Positions 28,445 through 35,107 of a stretch of 44,500 nt of DNA are shown here, piece after piece. The DNA comes from Neolewinella agarilytica (GTDB lineage Bacteria; Bacteroidota; Bacteroidia; Chitinophagales; Saprospiraceae). Numbering within the stretch: position 1 is the first letter of the stretch; every line of letters starts with the position of its first letter. The notes beneath the pieces were generated by a model. That model worked only from the letters and a program-made list of their open reading frames with translations. It did no database searches and was not told the origin of the DNA. The stretch lies in assembly GCF_900110645.1 (NCBI RefSeq), contig NZ_FOFB01000040.1, positions 1 through 44,500 on the forward strand, read 5' to 3'. The position numbers and the translations under genes are program-made.

Positions 28445-28589
28445 GTTGGTCTTTTGGTCTTTTGGTTCTTTGGGCTCCGCACGTTGGAGGCAACAAAGGG
28501 TTTGGGCGCTCACCGCAGGTGCAAGGGAAGTCTGAAAGAGCAGGGCAGTGTAAGCCTGTAAACCAGCAAAACGAAGGCTTCCTAAAACG
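28445..28589. other. Intergenic region with dispersed repeats
   Basis: Short GGTCTTTTGG repeats (28447-28467) are followed by GGCTCCGCACGTTGGAGGC, a motif also seen near 34244-34271. A reverse copy of the GCACCTGCG element lies at 28505-28523. No gene is seen. Confidence 0.5.
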
Positions 28590-28627
28590 AAAACAGCGTC
28601 GTCAACCTGAGCTGACGACGCTGTTTT
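28590..28627 (-). terminator. Terminator after gldN
   Basis: A perfect 15-bp stem (AAAACAGCGTCGTCA with TGACGACGCTGTTTT) and an 8-base loop lie just past the gldN stop. The arms end in A4/T4, so it can act in both directions and may also stop transcripts from the hydrolase-OsmC gene. Confidence 0.85.
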
Positions 28628-28654
28628 ATTAATGCTCCGAAGAACATCATTCAT

Positions 28655-29554
28655 CTAGTATGACCAGAGATCCTGCTCAAAGTTGAAGATCTCCTGCTTA
28701 ATCCTTTCTGCTTCCATGAGGCGTTCGCGGCCGTTGGTCAGGTAGCCTTCGATACGACGATCAAGAACGTTACTCTCCTTAATGACGTAGCTGTTGAAGT
28801 AGCGGCTTTCGAATACATCTTCCCAACTACGGGCAGCGGCATCGTTGCCGTTAGCGAATGCCATCTCGTTGGCCAGCACCTGGCGGGCGGCGGGGTAGTA
28901 TACCCAGAACATCGGCAGCTCGTAAAGGAAATTTCCGTTCTCGTCAAACTCATCCTTCAGCGGGGCGATACCCAAGATGCGAACCTTCATCGTGCTGCTC
29001 TCTTTGTCGAAGAACCAGATTTCCTGCAGGCGGTAACGACGGATGTCTTCCGGGTTAAGCTCACGGGCCACGAGGTCGTAGGTAACGTCGTAGGTTTCGG
29101 GATCAACAATAGGTACCGTATCAATACCACCGGCCATTGCCGCACGCCCTTCTTCGGATAGTGGAGTGGTGAACTTGTCGTCCAGCGTACCGTAAAGCTG
29201 GATTTTGTTACTGTCCGCTGCTTCCAACAAGATATTAATCAGAGGACGCTCAGGGTTCTTAAAAGGAAGGTTAATCTTCTCGCGTACGTCAAGAACCCGC
29301 CAGATACGCTTCTGCCACATAATGTCCGCTTCGCGTACATGCTCGTAAGGCAGGATGCGGCGCTCCACCTGGGAGCGCTTTTCGATGATGTCGTTCACTG
29401 GCGTCATGAACTGATCCTGGCTGGGGTCAGGCTGGCCGGCACCGGGCAACGTGATGGAAGTAGAGTTACCCTGTGGGTTACCGGGGCGCTGGGCAAGCAG
29501 CACGGAGGTGCTGGCGAGCAAAAGCAGGAGGGCTAGTTTGAAAGCTGCCTTCAT
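28655..29554 (-). CDS. gldN: Gliding motility / type IX secretion protein GldN
   Basis: GldN is a periplasmic protein that, with the lipoprotein GldK, forms a ring under the outer membrane in the type IX secretion system. The 299-residue product has a signal peptide (LALLLLLASTSVLLAQ). Typical GldN features are VREADIMWQKRIWRVLDVREKINLPF and the C-terminal VFESRYFNSYVIKESNVLDRRIEGYLTNGRERLMEAERIKQEIFNFE-type helix. It follows gldM by 182 bases, with a strong terminator between the two genes, so its dosage may be set separately. Confidence 0.95.
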   Translation of the reverse strand: MKAAFKLALLLLLASTSVLLAQRPGNPQGNSTSITLPGAGQPDPSQDQFMTPVNDIIEKRSQVERRILPYEHVREADIMWQKRIWRVLDVREKINLPFKNPERPLINILLEAADSNKIQLYGTLDDKFTTPLSEEGRAAMAGGIDTVPIVDPETYDVTYDLVARELNPEDIRRYRLQEIWFFDKESSTMKVRILGIAPLKDEFDENGNFLYELPMFWVYYPAARQVLANEMAFANGNDAAARSWEDVFESRYFNSYVIKESNVLDRRIEGYLTNGRERLMEAERIKQEIFNFEQDLWSY

Positions 29555-29639
29555 GGGGAGGGGGAATAATTATTGGAAGGGATAATGACTTAATACGAGT
29601 TACGAACGCCGTAAAGCAGGACCGTAGTGTAAAAGCCGG

Positions 29640-29678
29640 CAAAAAAAACAAGCCTCCGGAGGCATTTCTCCGGAGGCT
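29640..29678 (-). terminator. Rho-independent terminator between gldM and gldN
   Basis: An 11-bp perfect stem (AGCCTCCGGAG and CTCCGGAGGCT) with a 6-base loop is followed on the minus strand by TTGTTTTTTTTGCC. It lies inside the gldLMN cluster, so it either attenuates gldN expression or marks the end of the gldL-gldM unit. Confidence 0.85.
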
Positions 29679-29736
29679 CGCAAAAATCCCGTTTAATTCC
29701 GGCTTTACCAAACGGATGAGCCAGTCTTAACGGTAT

Positions 29737-31383
29737 TTAGTTGATCTTGAAGACCATCGTACCAATCGGGCGGGATACCGGGTCACCAGGACACTTCGCC
29801 TTAATGTTGTTAGCGTAGTAGATATCACCTGGCTTTGCGCGTTGTACGAGCTGCTTGGAAGTACCAGAGAAAGGACCACCTACGTTTACACTGGGAACTG
29901 CATCGGCACGCTTAGGAACATATACCAGTTCGTAGCCTACGATGTTACACTTCGCCTCGAAGTCGAAAGCCTCCAGCTTAGCGTAAAGACCAGCCTGCGA
30001 CTTGAATACGTTGCTACGGATCGTACCACCTTTGGAGTTACCTACCATCGGTACCGGATCAGGAATCCGCTTTACGCGGAAGGGGAAAGAGCCGAGCTGC
30101 TGGCCTTTGGCCGTTACGTTGACGGTCGCTTCACCGACGGAGTTACCCGTTACAACGAACTTGCTGCCACTACCCGACTTACGGGAAGCTGCGCCAGAAA
30201 TGTTCACGCGCACATCGCCGGAAGCAACACCAGCAGCAGAAACCGTCAGTGGGTTATCCACACCGATGTAGAACACGTTCATCTTATCAGCAGATACCGC
30301 AACCGAGCGCTGACCTACTTCGTAGGTAAACTTACCTTCGCCACGTTGTACTTCGCCCGTTAGTGGGTTAGTTACGGCAACGGAAGTGTTGATCGTTTTG
30401 GGGCCGGCACCGCTACCCGTAATGGTGTAGTCGGCCGTTCCGTCTGCATTCACGCGGAGGCGTTGGCCATTCACCCGCAGGTCAATGTTGCCGGGATCAA
30501 GGCTGGAACTGTAGCTACCTACAGAGACCTTTGCTTTGATCTGCTCACCGCCGATTACGTAGCTCTTATCTGCGTTGAATACCGGGAAGAACTTATCGAA
30601 TTCGATGGTTTTACCGCCTACGAGGCTTACGAGGTCATTTACGATGTTCGCTTCAGAGACTTTGAGGTCAGACTTCATCTGAGACATCAGCGGAAGTACT
30701 GCCGCTACGGGCATGTGGCCGAATTTAAAATCAGACCAGTTTTCACGACCAGCTTCCTGCCAGGCTTCGTCATCGATGTTGAAGGGCATGTTAGTGGCTA
30801 CACTCGCAATCTTCTGAGTGATTTCTTCAGCGCTAAGGTCCATCTCCTTACCGTGCTCATTGAGCAGGTTAGAGTAGGCGTCAATAAGGCGCTGACGCGT
30901 CTCAATAACTTTAGCCTTGAGGTCTTCACCTGCACCGGGCTCGCCGCCTGCTCCGTCTTCACCGAGAACTAGAAGACGAGTAGTAACGTCTTTGTTCTTC
31001 TTACCGCGGACAGTGCGCATACCGTGGTCCATTTTGAAATCGTCTTCATCAACTTCGCCGTTATTATTACCGGACATATCGATGAGCTGATCGCGGAGTT
31101 CATCAACGTAGCTGCTGAACTCGCTGGAGATAGACTTTACTTCCGTGATTACGGGAGTAATTGGCTTGAACTTGGCCTTAGAAGGATCTTCCAGAATAGA
31201 CTCCACACCTTTGATGGTGGCATCCATCTGCTCATTCACCGTAGCGATTGAGTTTTCGTTACCCTCATCAAGAGTCTGGAAGGCATTCATTACCTCGGCG
31301 GATACGTTCAGGGCGAGAAGTGCCATGAGTACCAGGTACATGATGTTGATCATCAACTGCCGGGGTTCCTTGGGGATTGACAT
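29737..31383 (-). CDS. gldM: Gliding motility / type IX secretion motor protein GldM
   Basis: GldM is the rod that spans the periplasm and, with GldL, forms the proton-driven motor of the type IX system. The 548-residue protein begins SIPKEPRQLMINIMYLVLMALLALNVSAEVMNAF, the conserved cytoplasmic start and single membrane helix. A long helical domain follows (to about 240), then beta-sandwich domains (VNGQRLRVNADGTADYTITGSG, VFYIGVDNPLTVSAAGV, the latter strongly conserved). The C-terminal domain begins near FRVKRIPDPVPMVG. Length and domain order are standard. It follows gldL by 101 bases. Confidence 0.97.
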   Translation of the reverse strand: MSIPKEPRQLMINIMYLVLMALLALNVSAEVMNAFQTLDEGNENSIATVNEQMDATIKGVESILEDPSKAKFKPITPVITEVKSISSEFSSYVDELRDQLIDMSGNNNGEVDEDDFKMDHGMRTVRGKKNKDVTTRLLVLGEDGAGGEPGAGEDLKAKVIETRQRLIDAYSNLLNEHGKEMDLSAEEITQKIASVATNMPFNIDDEAWQEAGRENWSDFKFGHMPVAAVLPLMSQMKSDLKVSEANIVNDLVSLVGGKTIEFDKFFPVFNADKSYVIGGEQIKAKVSVGSYSSSLDPGNIDLRVNGQRLRVNADGTADYTITGSGAGPKTINTSVAVTNPLTGEVQRGEGKFTYEVGQRSVAVSADKMNVFYIGVDNPLTVSAAGVASGDVRVNISGAASRKSGSGSKFVVTGNSVGEATVNVTAKGQQLGSFPFRVKRIPDPVPMVGNSKGGTIRSNVFKSQAGLYAKLEAFDFEAKCNIVGYELVYVPKRADAVPSVNVGGPFSGTSKQLVQRAKPGDIYYANNIKAKCPGDPVSRPIGTMVFKIN

Positions 31384-31484
31384 ATTGATCTATAGATTGT
31401 AAACCCGGCGCGGCGGCAGCGAAGCTCGTTGCCGCCGCGCGGGTTCTGGGGAATTAATAATTGGGTTCCGTAAAAACGGGGGTC

Positions 31485-32090
31485 TTAGGCGTTAGGACCG
31501 CGCATAGCGCTGATCATGTTACCGTAGACAGAGTTGAGGGTATTCAGGTTACCGTTCAACTGTTGCATGTTCTGCTTGTACGCCTTGGTGTCTTCAGCAG
31601 TTGCGGCCAGGTCAGCCATGGCTTCGTTGAGCTTAGCGTAGAAGTTACCCATCTGGGCAATCTGCTGGCTGGTGCCACTGAAGTCAGCTTCCTGAAGTGC
31701 TTTGAGGCTGCTCATGCTCTTAGACATGGTCTGAAGCTCCGTTAGCATTCCGCCGAGCTGCTTCTCTACTACTTCACCGTTAAGTGCAGCAGTTGGTGCA
31801 GCGCCAATGCCGCCGCTGGAAAGAGGCTGTACATCAGCGTCGTACTTGTTAAGACCGGGGTACAGTTTGTCCCAGTAGTAATCAGGCTCCGGGCCGAGAA
31901 TACCAATCAGGAGGAAAAGGAAGGCTTCTACTCCAAGACCAATGGTCAGGAGGTCAAGTTTCATGCCACCGATGGTAGGCATCTCCCAGGATTGAATTTT
32001 GTAGAGAGCACCAAGCATTACAATCGCGGCGCCAACGCCGATGATGAAGTTCTTGATGTACTTAAAGGTGGGCGATTTAGTAATTGCCAT
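31485..32090 (-). CDS. gldL: Gliding motility / type IX secretion motor protein GldL
   Basis: GldL forms the inner-membrane pentamer around the GldM helices. The 201-residue protein has the two expected membrane helices: IIGVGAAIVMLGALYKIQSW at about 16-35 and LTIGLGVEAFLFLLIGIL at about 48-66. The second helix carries the conserved glutamate E55. A long cytoplasmic helical tail follows (LQTMSKSMSSLKALQEADFSG). It is the first gene of the cluster here; gldK, which normally lies just upstream in related bacteria, is absent. Confidence 0.96.
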   Translation of the reverse strand: MAITKSPTFKYIKNFIIGVGAAIVMLGALYKIQSWEMPTIGGMKLDLLTIGLGVEAFLFLLIGILGPEPDYYWDKLYPGLNKYDADVQPLSSGGIGAAPTAALNGEVVEKQLGGMLTELQTMSKSMSSLKALQEADFSGTSQQIAQMGNFYAKLNEAMADLAATAEDTKAYKQNMQQLNGNLNTLNSVYGNMISAMRGPNA

Positions 32091-32552
32091 TGTACGAACG
32101 TAAGATTTGGGGAAAGATGATGAAAGAAGCGAAGGCGCTTTATAGTGATCAGGCTTACCCCGCTTGAAAAATTAAGGTTGTTCTCCGTGGCTGAAACCAC
32201 ATTAACGTCAACTTAACCGAAGTTAAGAACATCATATTGTTTAGCGACCGCGAAATTAACGGAATTTGCTCACTTATGCAAAAAATGTTCATTTGGGGAA
32301 AGTGGCCGACAGAATTCCTGACGCTAACCTGGGGCAATACTACACAAACTAAAAACAAACACCTTTAAAAATTTTACAGAAACACCAAATTGCCTACATT
32401 TATACTCCTTAACTTACTACTTCACCATATATAAATTCTAAAAAAAGCGCTTTTCGCTTTTTTAGTAAAACAACGCACTGCTTCAATCTAATGACTGGAT
32501 TCTAATACCCCAAATGCCAGTCATTACTCACCCACCACTTTGAGACTTACTT
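32091..32552. other. Intergenic region between gldL and the T9SS-cargo remnant
   Basis: This 462-base AT-rich stretch holds no supported gene and no gldK. The only clear structure is the A/T-armed hairpin at 32441-32463. The gldL promoter must lie here, but I find no good TAnnTTTG box. Confidence 0.5.
32441..32463. terminator. Bidirectional hairpin with A/T arms
   Basis: AAAAAAGCG, a 5-base loop and CGCTTTTTT form a 9-bp stem with T-runs on both strands. No intact gene ends just before it, so it may be a leftover of a lost gene. Confidence 0.5.
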
Positions 32553-32908
32553 ATGAAAAAATTATTTGCTCTTTTACTGTGCCTTGGCACGGCTACCTCT
32601 CTTTTTGCCCAACCGGCAAATGATCTCTGTGACGATGCCATTGCACTAGTGTCCTGAACGGCAAACTGTCCGTTTTCCCAATTCCCGCCAATGACGTGGT
32701 TAACATCAATTTCACCGCTGAAGCCAGTGGCGAGGCCGTTTTAAGCCTGACGGACATGATGGGCCGTACGATCAGCCAGCGTAGCCTTCAGGTTACGGAA
32801 GGTCTGCAAACACAGACGGTTGATCTTTCCAATACAGCCTCCGGCGCCTACCTGCTACGGGTAAACGTTGATGGCCGTCAAATGGTAAAGCGGATCGTCC
32901 GCCAGTAA
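32553..32908 (+). pseudogene. Collapsed T9SS cargo gene: signal peptide joined to a sorting domain
   Basis: The 5' part encodes a signal peptide and start of a mature protein (KKLFALLLCLGTATSLFAQ, then PANDLCDDAIALVS), and stops at a TGA at 32655-32657. In another frame, from about 32642, the sequence continues as LNGKLSVFPIPANDVVNI and ends GAYLLRVNVDGRQMVKRIVRQ, a standard type IX C-terminal sorting domain of roughly 80 residues. The whole central, functional part is missing and the two ends are out of frame, so I read this as the scar of an internal deletion in a secreted-protein gene. A good terminator follows it. Confidence 0.8.
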
Positions 32909-32933
32909 ACCATTTACCTTTTCGTTTAGCCTG

Positions 32934-32974
32934 AGCGGGCAGTCGATCATCAGGATCGGCTGCCCGCTTTTTTT
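32934..32974 (+). terminator. Terminator after the T9SS-cargo remnant
   Basis: AGCGGGCAG and CTGCCCGCT form a 9-bp stem followed by TTTTTT on the plus strand. It stands 26 bases past the stop of the sorting-domain frame. Confidence 0.85.
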
Positions 32975-32999
32975 AGCCTGGAAACCTTGTTTCATCGAT

Positions 33000-33755
33000 T
33001 TATGCTACCCGACTCTGCTGGCTATCATAAATTAGTTTTTGTCCGGCCTTTTCCAAAGAGGAGGCACTTCGGCCAAAAATGGCCACCAGCTTATCGACCT
33101 GATTGGTGTAGCACATCGCCTCAATAAGCAATGCCTGCTCATCTCTAACCCAGGGCTCAAAGGCACGAGGGTAGTTGATGCGGGCGGTGGCCATGTAAGC
33201 GGGCAGGCGGTCATCGGTCTTACGCAGGCCAAGGGCCTGCACGGCACGGCGAAGCTCCAGGTCTTTGGCATCGTCCAGCTTATCGAAGGGCGCTTCGCGG
33301 AAGAAGTCTACCTCTCGCCAGGGTTCATGGACGGTGGCTTTGCCAAGGGCGGGCAGCTCCAACAGGACATTTGGATGCTTGCGGTGATAGGCAATCAAGT
33401 GGGTGTGCAGCAAGTCGCGGGTGTAGATACCGCGATATCGGTTATACGACTGCAGGCCCTTCAGGTTCCGGTCTACGATGGAGCGGCTACCAATAAAGAC
33501 CTTAACCAGTTGGGTAACGCAGGGCTGGTAGCCCAGAGCCCGCAACTCCTCGCAAGTTGCAGAGATGACACCATCGGGTACGTCAACTTCCACTTTTTCC
33601 GGATTAGTGGCCAACTCCTTAATAAGACGGTTAAAAGCACGCCGGACCGGAGGCTCCCCCAGGCGGGTGTTTTCTTTTTTGAAGAACTCTCCGTTGCGGG
33701 GGTCCACCCCGTTGCGTATGGAATCCAGTAGGTTAATTAGAGCTTGATCAGTCAT
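33000..33755 (-). CDS. Hypothetical protein with possible C-terminal helix-turn-helix, divergent from the Y RNA/tRNA/rsr array
   Basis: The 251-residue soluble protein starts at 33755 (TDQALINLLDSIRNGVDPRNGE); the in-frame extension to 33926 reads through the upstream palindromes and is unlikely. The N-terminal motif NGVDPRNGE followed by PVRRAFNRLIKEL resembles a short module found next to DNA-binding segments in various uncharacterised bacterial proteins (from memory, not verified). The C-terminal part (about 205-250) has FEPWVRDEQALLIEAM and VAIFGRSASSLEKAGQKLI, the pattern of SANT/Myb-like or sigma-like helix-turn-helix repeats (W..DE.LL..... and FGRS..S...). The middle contains GSRSIVDRNLKGLQSYNRYRG, rich in Arg. 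No function is assigned. Its position next to the Ro60 array makes a regulatory or RNA-related role worth testing. Confidence 0.7.
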   Translation of the reverse strand: MTDQALINLLDSIRNGVDPRNGEFFKKENTRLGEPPVRRAFNRLIKELATNPEKVEVDVPDGVISATCEELRALGYQPCVTQLVKVFIGSRSIVDRNLKGLQSYNRYRGIYTRDLLHTHLIAYHRKHPNVLLELPALGKATVHEPWREVDFFREAPFDKLDDAKDLELRRAVQALGLRKTDDRLPAYMATARINYPRAFEPWVRDEQALLIEAMCYTNQVDKLVAIFGRSASSLEKAGQKLIYDSQQSRVA

Positions 33756-33853
33756 GATTGCAGGATTTTGGTTTAGTGAACAATGCTGGTTGACATGGGC
33801 AAAGCTGAATCCTGCTGGAGGACTTAGTCGTTCTTTAAACGTATACTTACGTT

Positions 33854-33867
33854 TATATACGTATATA
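33854..33867. promoter_or_regulatory. TATATACGTATATA palindrome (possible operator)
   Basis: This perfect 14-base palindrome lies in an alternating TATACG tract about 100 bases upstream of the divergent hypothetical gene. It could bind a dimeric regulator, perhaps the gene's own product. Confidence 0.3.
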
Positions 33868-33874
33868 TACGGCT

Positions 33875-33902
33875 TTCGGGTACATCTGTAGATGTACCCG
33901 AA
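33875..33902. repeat. 13-bp perfect hairpin
   Basis: TTCGGGTACATCT, two bases, then AGATGTACCCGAA. No T-run follows on either strand, so a simple terminator is unlikely. It may be an operator or a structured leader element. Confidence 0.5.
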
Positions 33903-34219
33903 GTCTGGTGTAGCAAGGGTTTCCATCCCTCCCTGCCCCCCAACTCTCCCTGCACCTGCGGTCGCGCCGCTTCCTCTTTCTTCAAAAAGAATGTCACTTT
34001 TTTCGACTGTACCGCAACTTATTGCTCAGCCTCTGCCATTTACCCCCCGTCCCGCAAACAAGCGGACCTTAATACATTCCACCATGCAACGATTTCAATT
34101 TACGGTGGGCATAACGACTGGGGCCTCCCTCCAGCTACGTCATCGCTCCCAAATCAACGCCCCTCTGAAATAGGTTTCCGCTCAACGGACCCGGAGCCTT
34201 TGGAATGGGCTCTTTCATT

Positions 34220-34344
34220 AGTCTGGTAGTCTCGTAGTCTTGTAGGCTCCGAACGTTAGAGGCGTTGGAGGCAAAATCTTCCAATAAACTACACTGCCGC
34301 CTGTAAAGCCTACAAAATGCGGCAGCCTACAAGACCACCAGACT
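34220..34344. repeat. Long imperfect hairpin upstream of the Y RNA
   Basis: AGTCTGG (34220-34226) plus GTAGTCTTGTAGGCT (34234-34248) pair with AGCCTACAAGACCAC and CCAGACT (34324-34344), leaving a 7-base bulge and one mismatch. Inside, CTGCCGC (34294) and GCGGCAG (34319) can form an alternative stem, and AGCCTACA occurs twice (34307, 34324). It ends three bases before the Y RNA. It may be a second structured RNA, part of the primary transcript, or a mobile hairpin. Confidence 0.5.
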
Positions 34345-34346
34345 AC

Positions 34347-34509
34347 AAGACTACATCAGTCCGGTACTGAAGACCGCGTGATACATCGCACTTTGTAGCT
34401 CATCGGTAGAGCATCAGGATCATCCCCTGAAGGTAGCGGGTTCGATTCTCGCCTTTGTTTCGGCTTCAGCCGGGTCACGCCCTGATTTTGTCCGTACTGA
34501 TGTAGTCTT
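34347..34509 (+). ncRNA. Candidate Y RNA (YrlA-like) with tRNA-like core
   Basis: A 14-bp perfect outer helix joins AAGACTACATCAGT (34347-34360) and ACTGATGTAGTCTT (34496-34509). After a C/U mismatch, CGG-U-AC pairs with GU-CCG around one bulged U. A loop follows, then a 6-bp helix GCGTGA (34376) with TCACGC (34475). The enclosed part folds as a tRNA: UA linker, D arm GCTC/GAGC with GG in the loop, anticodon arm TCAGG/CCTGA with loop ATCATCC, and T arm GCGGG-TTCGATT-CTCGC. The acceptor strands (34389-34395 and 34453-34459) do not pair, so it is not a working tRNA. Position 37 is a C where tRNAs have a purine. Known bacterial YrlA RNAs have this plan: a long terminal stem for Ro60 and a tRNA-like module. 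It lies 735 bases upstream of rsr on the same strand and ends three bases before the tRNA-Arg. Confidence 0.75.
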
Positions 34510-34512
34510 CCT

Positions 34513-34584
34513 TGTCACTTCGTTCAACCGGAAGGACACCAGACTACGAATCTGGAGATCGGGGTTCGATCCCCTGAGTGACAA
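34513..34584 (+). tRNA. tRNA-Arg (ACG)
   Basis: Full cloverleaf of 72 bases: acceptor TGTCACT/AGTGACA (7 bp), D stem GTTC/GGAC, anticodon stem CCAGA/TCTGG with loop CTACGAA, variable loop AGATC and T arm CGGGG-TTCGATC-CCCTG, discriminator A. CCA is not encoded. The first pair is U1-A72, unusual for Arg tRNAs. Only three bases separate it from the Y RNA, so RNase P cleavage here would also define the Y RNA 3' end. Confidence 0.85.
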
Positions 34585-34697
34585 CCTTGGCAGTTATGAT
34601 AGATTGATAGTAGGGATAATATGATAGTAAGCGGCCCTTTAACACGCGGCAGCTACTACCAAACGACCACTACTATAAATACCATCAGACTACAGAA
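34585..34697. other. Spacer between tRNA-Arg and the Leu-like tRNA, with hairpin
   Basis: ATAGTAG (near 34606) pairs with CTACTAT (near 34671). The ATGATAGTA motif is shared with the 22-bp hairpin at 41208. No gene is seen. Confidence 0.4.
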
Positions 34698-34770
34698 GCC
34701 CCAGTAGCCCAACGGCAGAGGCGTCCGGCTCAGAACCGGTACAGTAGAGGTTCAAATCCTCTCTGGGGTA
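34698..34770 (+). tRNA. tRNA with anticodon CAG (Leu) on a class I body
   Basis: Cloverleaf of 73 bases: acceptor GCCCCAG/CTGGGGT (G1-U72 wobble), D arm GCCC...GGC, anticodon loop CTCAGAA, variable loop of only five bases (ACAGT), T arm AGAGG-TTCAAAT-CCTCT, discriminator A. Bacterial Leu tRNAs are class II with a long variable arm; this one is not. The 27-43 pair is U-U. Identity is therefore uncertain: it may be charged with another amino acid, be inactive, or be tRNA-like. Confidence 0.75.
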
Positions 34771-34772
34771 CA

Positions 34773-34843
34773 GCGGACATAGCTCAATGGCAGAGCGCCG
34801 GCTTGAAACACCGGAGATATGGGTTCGACTCCCGTTGTCCACA
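34773..34843 (+). tRNA. tRNA-Phe-like (GAA) with two A-C mismatches
   Basis: Starts two bases after the previous tRNA. Acceptor GCGGACA/TGTCCAC has a C2-A71 mismatch. D arm GCTC/GAGC is normal. Anticodon stem CCGGC/ACCGG has a C31-A39 mismatch closing the loop TTGAAAC. The variable loop is AGAT and the T arm ATGGG-TTCGACT-CCCGT. Either a decaying or a specialised copy; the genome's main tRNA-Phe is presumably elsewhere. Confidence 0.75.
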
Positions 34844-34855
34844 CAATGTGAATAA

Positions 34856-34957
34856 AAGGAATGAGAGAATGAGAGAATGAGAGAATGAGTGAATGCACTC
34901 CCCCCATTCATTCATTCTCTCATTCACTCATTCACTCACTCACTCACTCACTCATTC
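34856..34957. repeat. Inverted simple-repeat tract (GAATGAGA / TCATTC)
   Basis: Four GAATGAGA-type units are followed by a CCCCCC spacer and a longer run of TCATTC and ACTC units in the opposite sense, able to form a long slippery hairpin. It lies directly between the Phe-like tRNA and tRNA-Gln. Confidence 0.75.
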
Positions 34958-34964
34958 AAAGACC

Positions 34965-35036
34965 TACCCAGTCGTATAACGGCTATTACCTCCGGTTTTG
35001 ATCCGGAAAATCAGGGTTCGAATCCCTGCTGGGTGA
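34965..35036 (+). tRNA. tRNA-Gln (TTG), CCA encoded
   Basis: Acceptor TACCCAG/CTGGGTG (U1-G72), D arm GTAT/TTAC, perfect anticodon stem TCCGG/CCGGA with loop TTTTGAT, T arm CAGGG-TTCGAAT-CCCTG, discriminator A followed by CCA at 35037-35039. A weak first pair starting with U is typical of Gln tRNAs. It is the only tRNA of the array with an encoded CCA. Confidence 0.88.
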
Positions 35037-35107
35037 CCATTCATTCCTCCTCCGACGAGGATGGGACGTAGCGCTGCCTACTGTCTTTCGTCGGTGTAGC
35101 CCTTTGC

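Larger units (their letters stand above)
33756..34219. other. Gene-poor region upstream of the Y RNA, with palindromes and a dispersed element
   Basis: It holds a 14-base palindrome (33854), a 13-bp hairpin (33875-33902) and a GCACCTGCG element (33951-33968). The rest has no convincing gene; a 29-codon frame at 34084-34173 has no supporting features. The promoter of the RNA array should be here or in the hairpin region that follows, but I see no clear TAnnTTTG box. Confidence 0.45.

Noticed and set aside
34389..34460. A functional tRNA with anticodon CAT (Met or Ile2)
   Set aside because: The acceptor strands do not pair and position 37 is C. The outer 14-bp and 6-bp helices explain it better as the core of a Y RNA.
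34856..34957. CRISPR array
   Set aside because: The repeats are simple 4-8-base units without spacers and no cas genes are present anywhere in the window.
34690..35071. Short frames over the tRNA array (34911-34690 minus, 34889-35071 plus)
   Set aside because: They cover tRNA genes and simple repeats and encode only low-complexity peptides.
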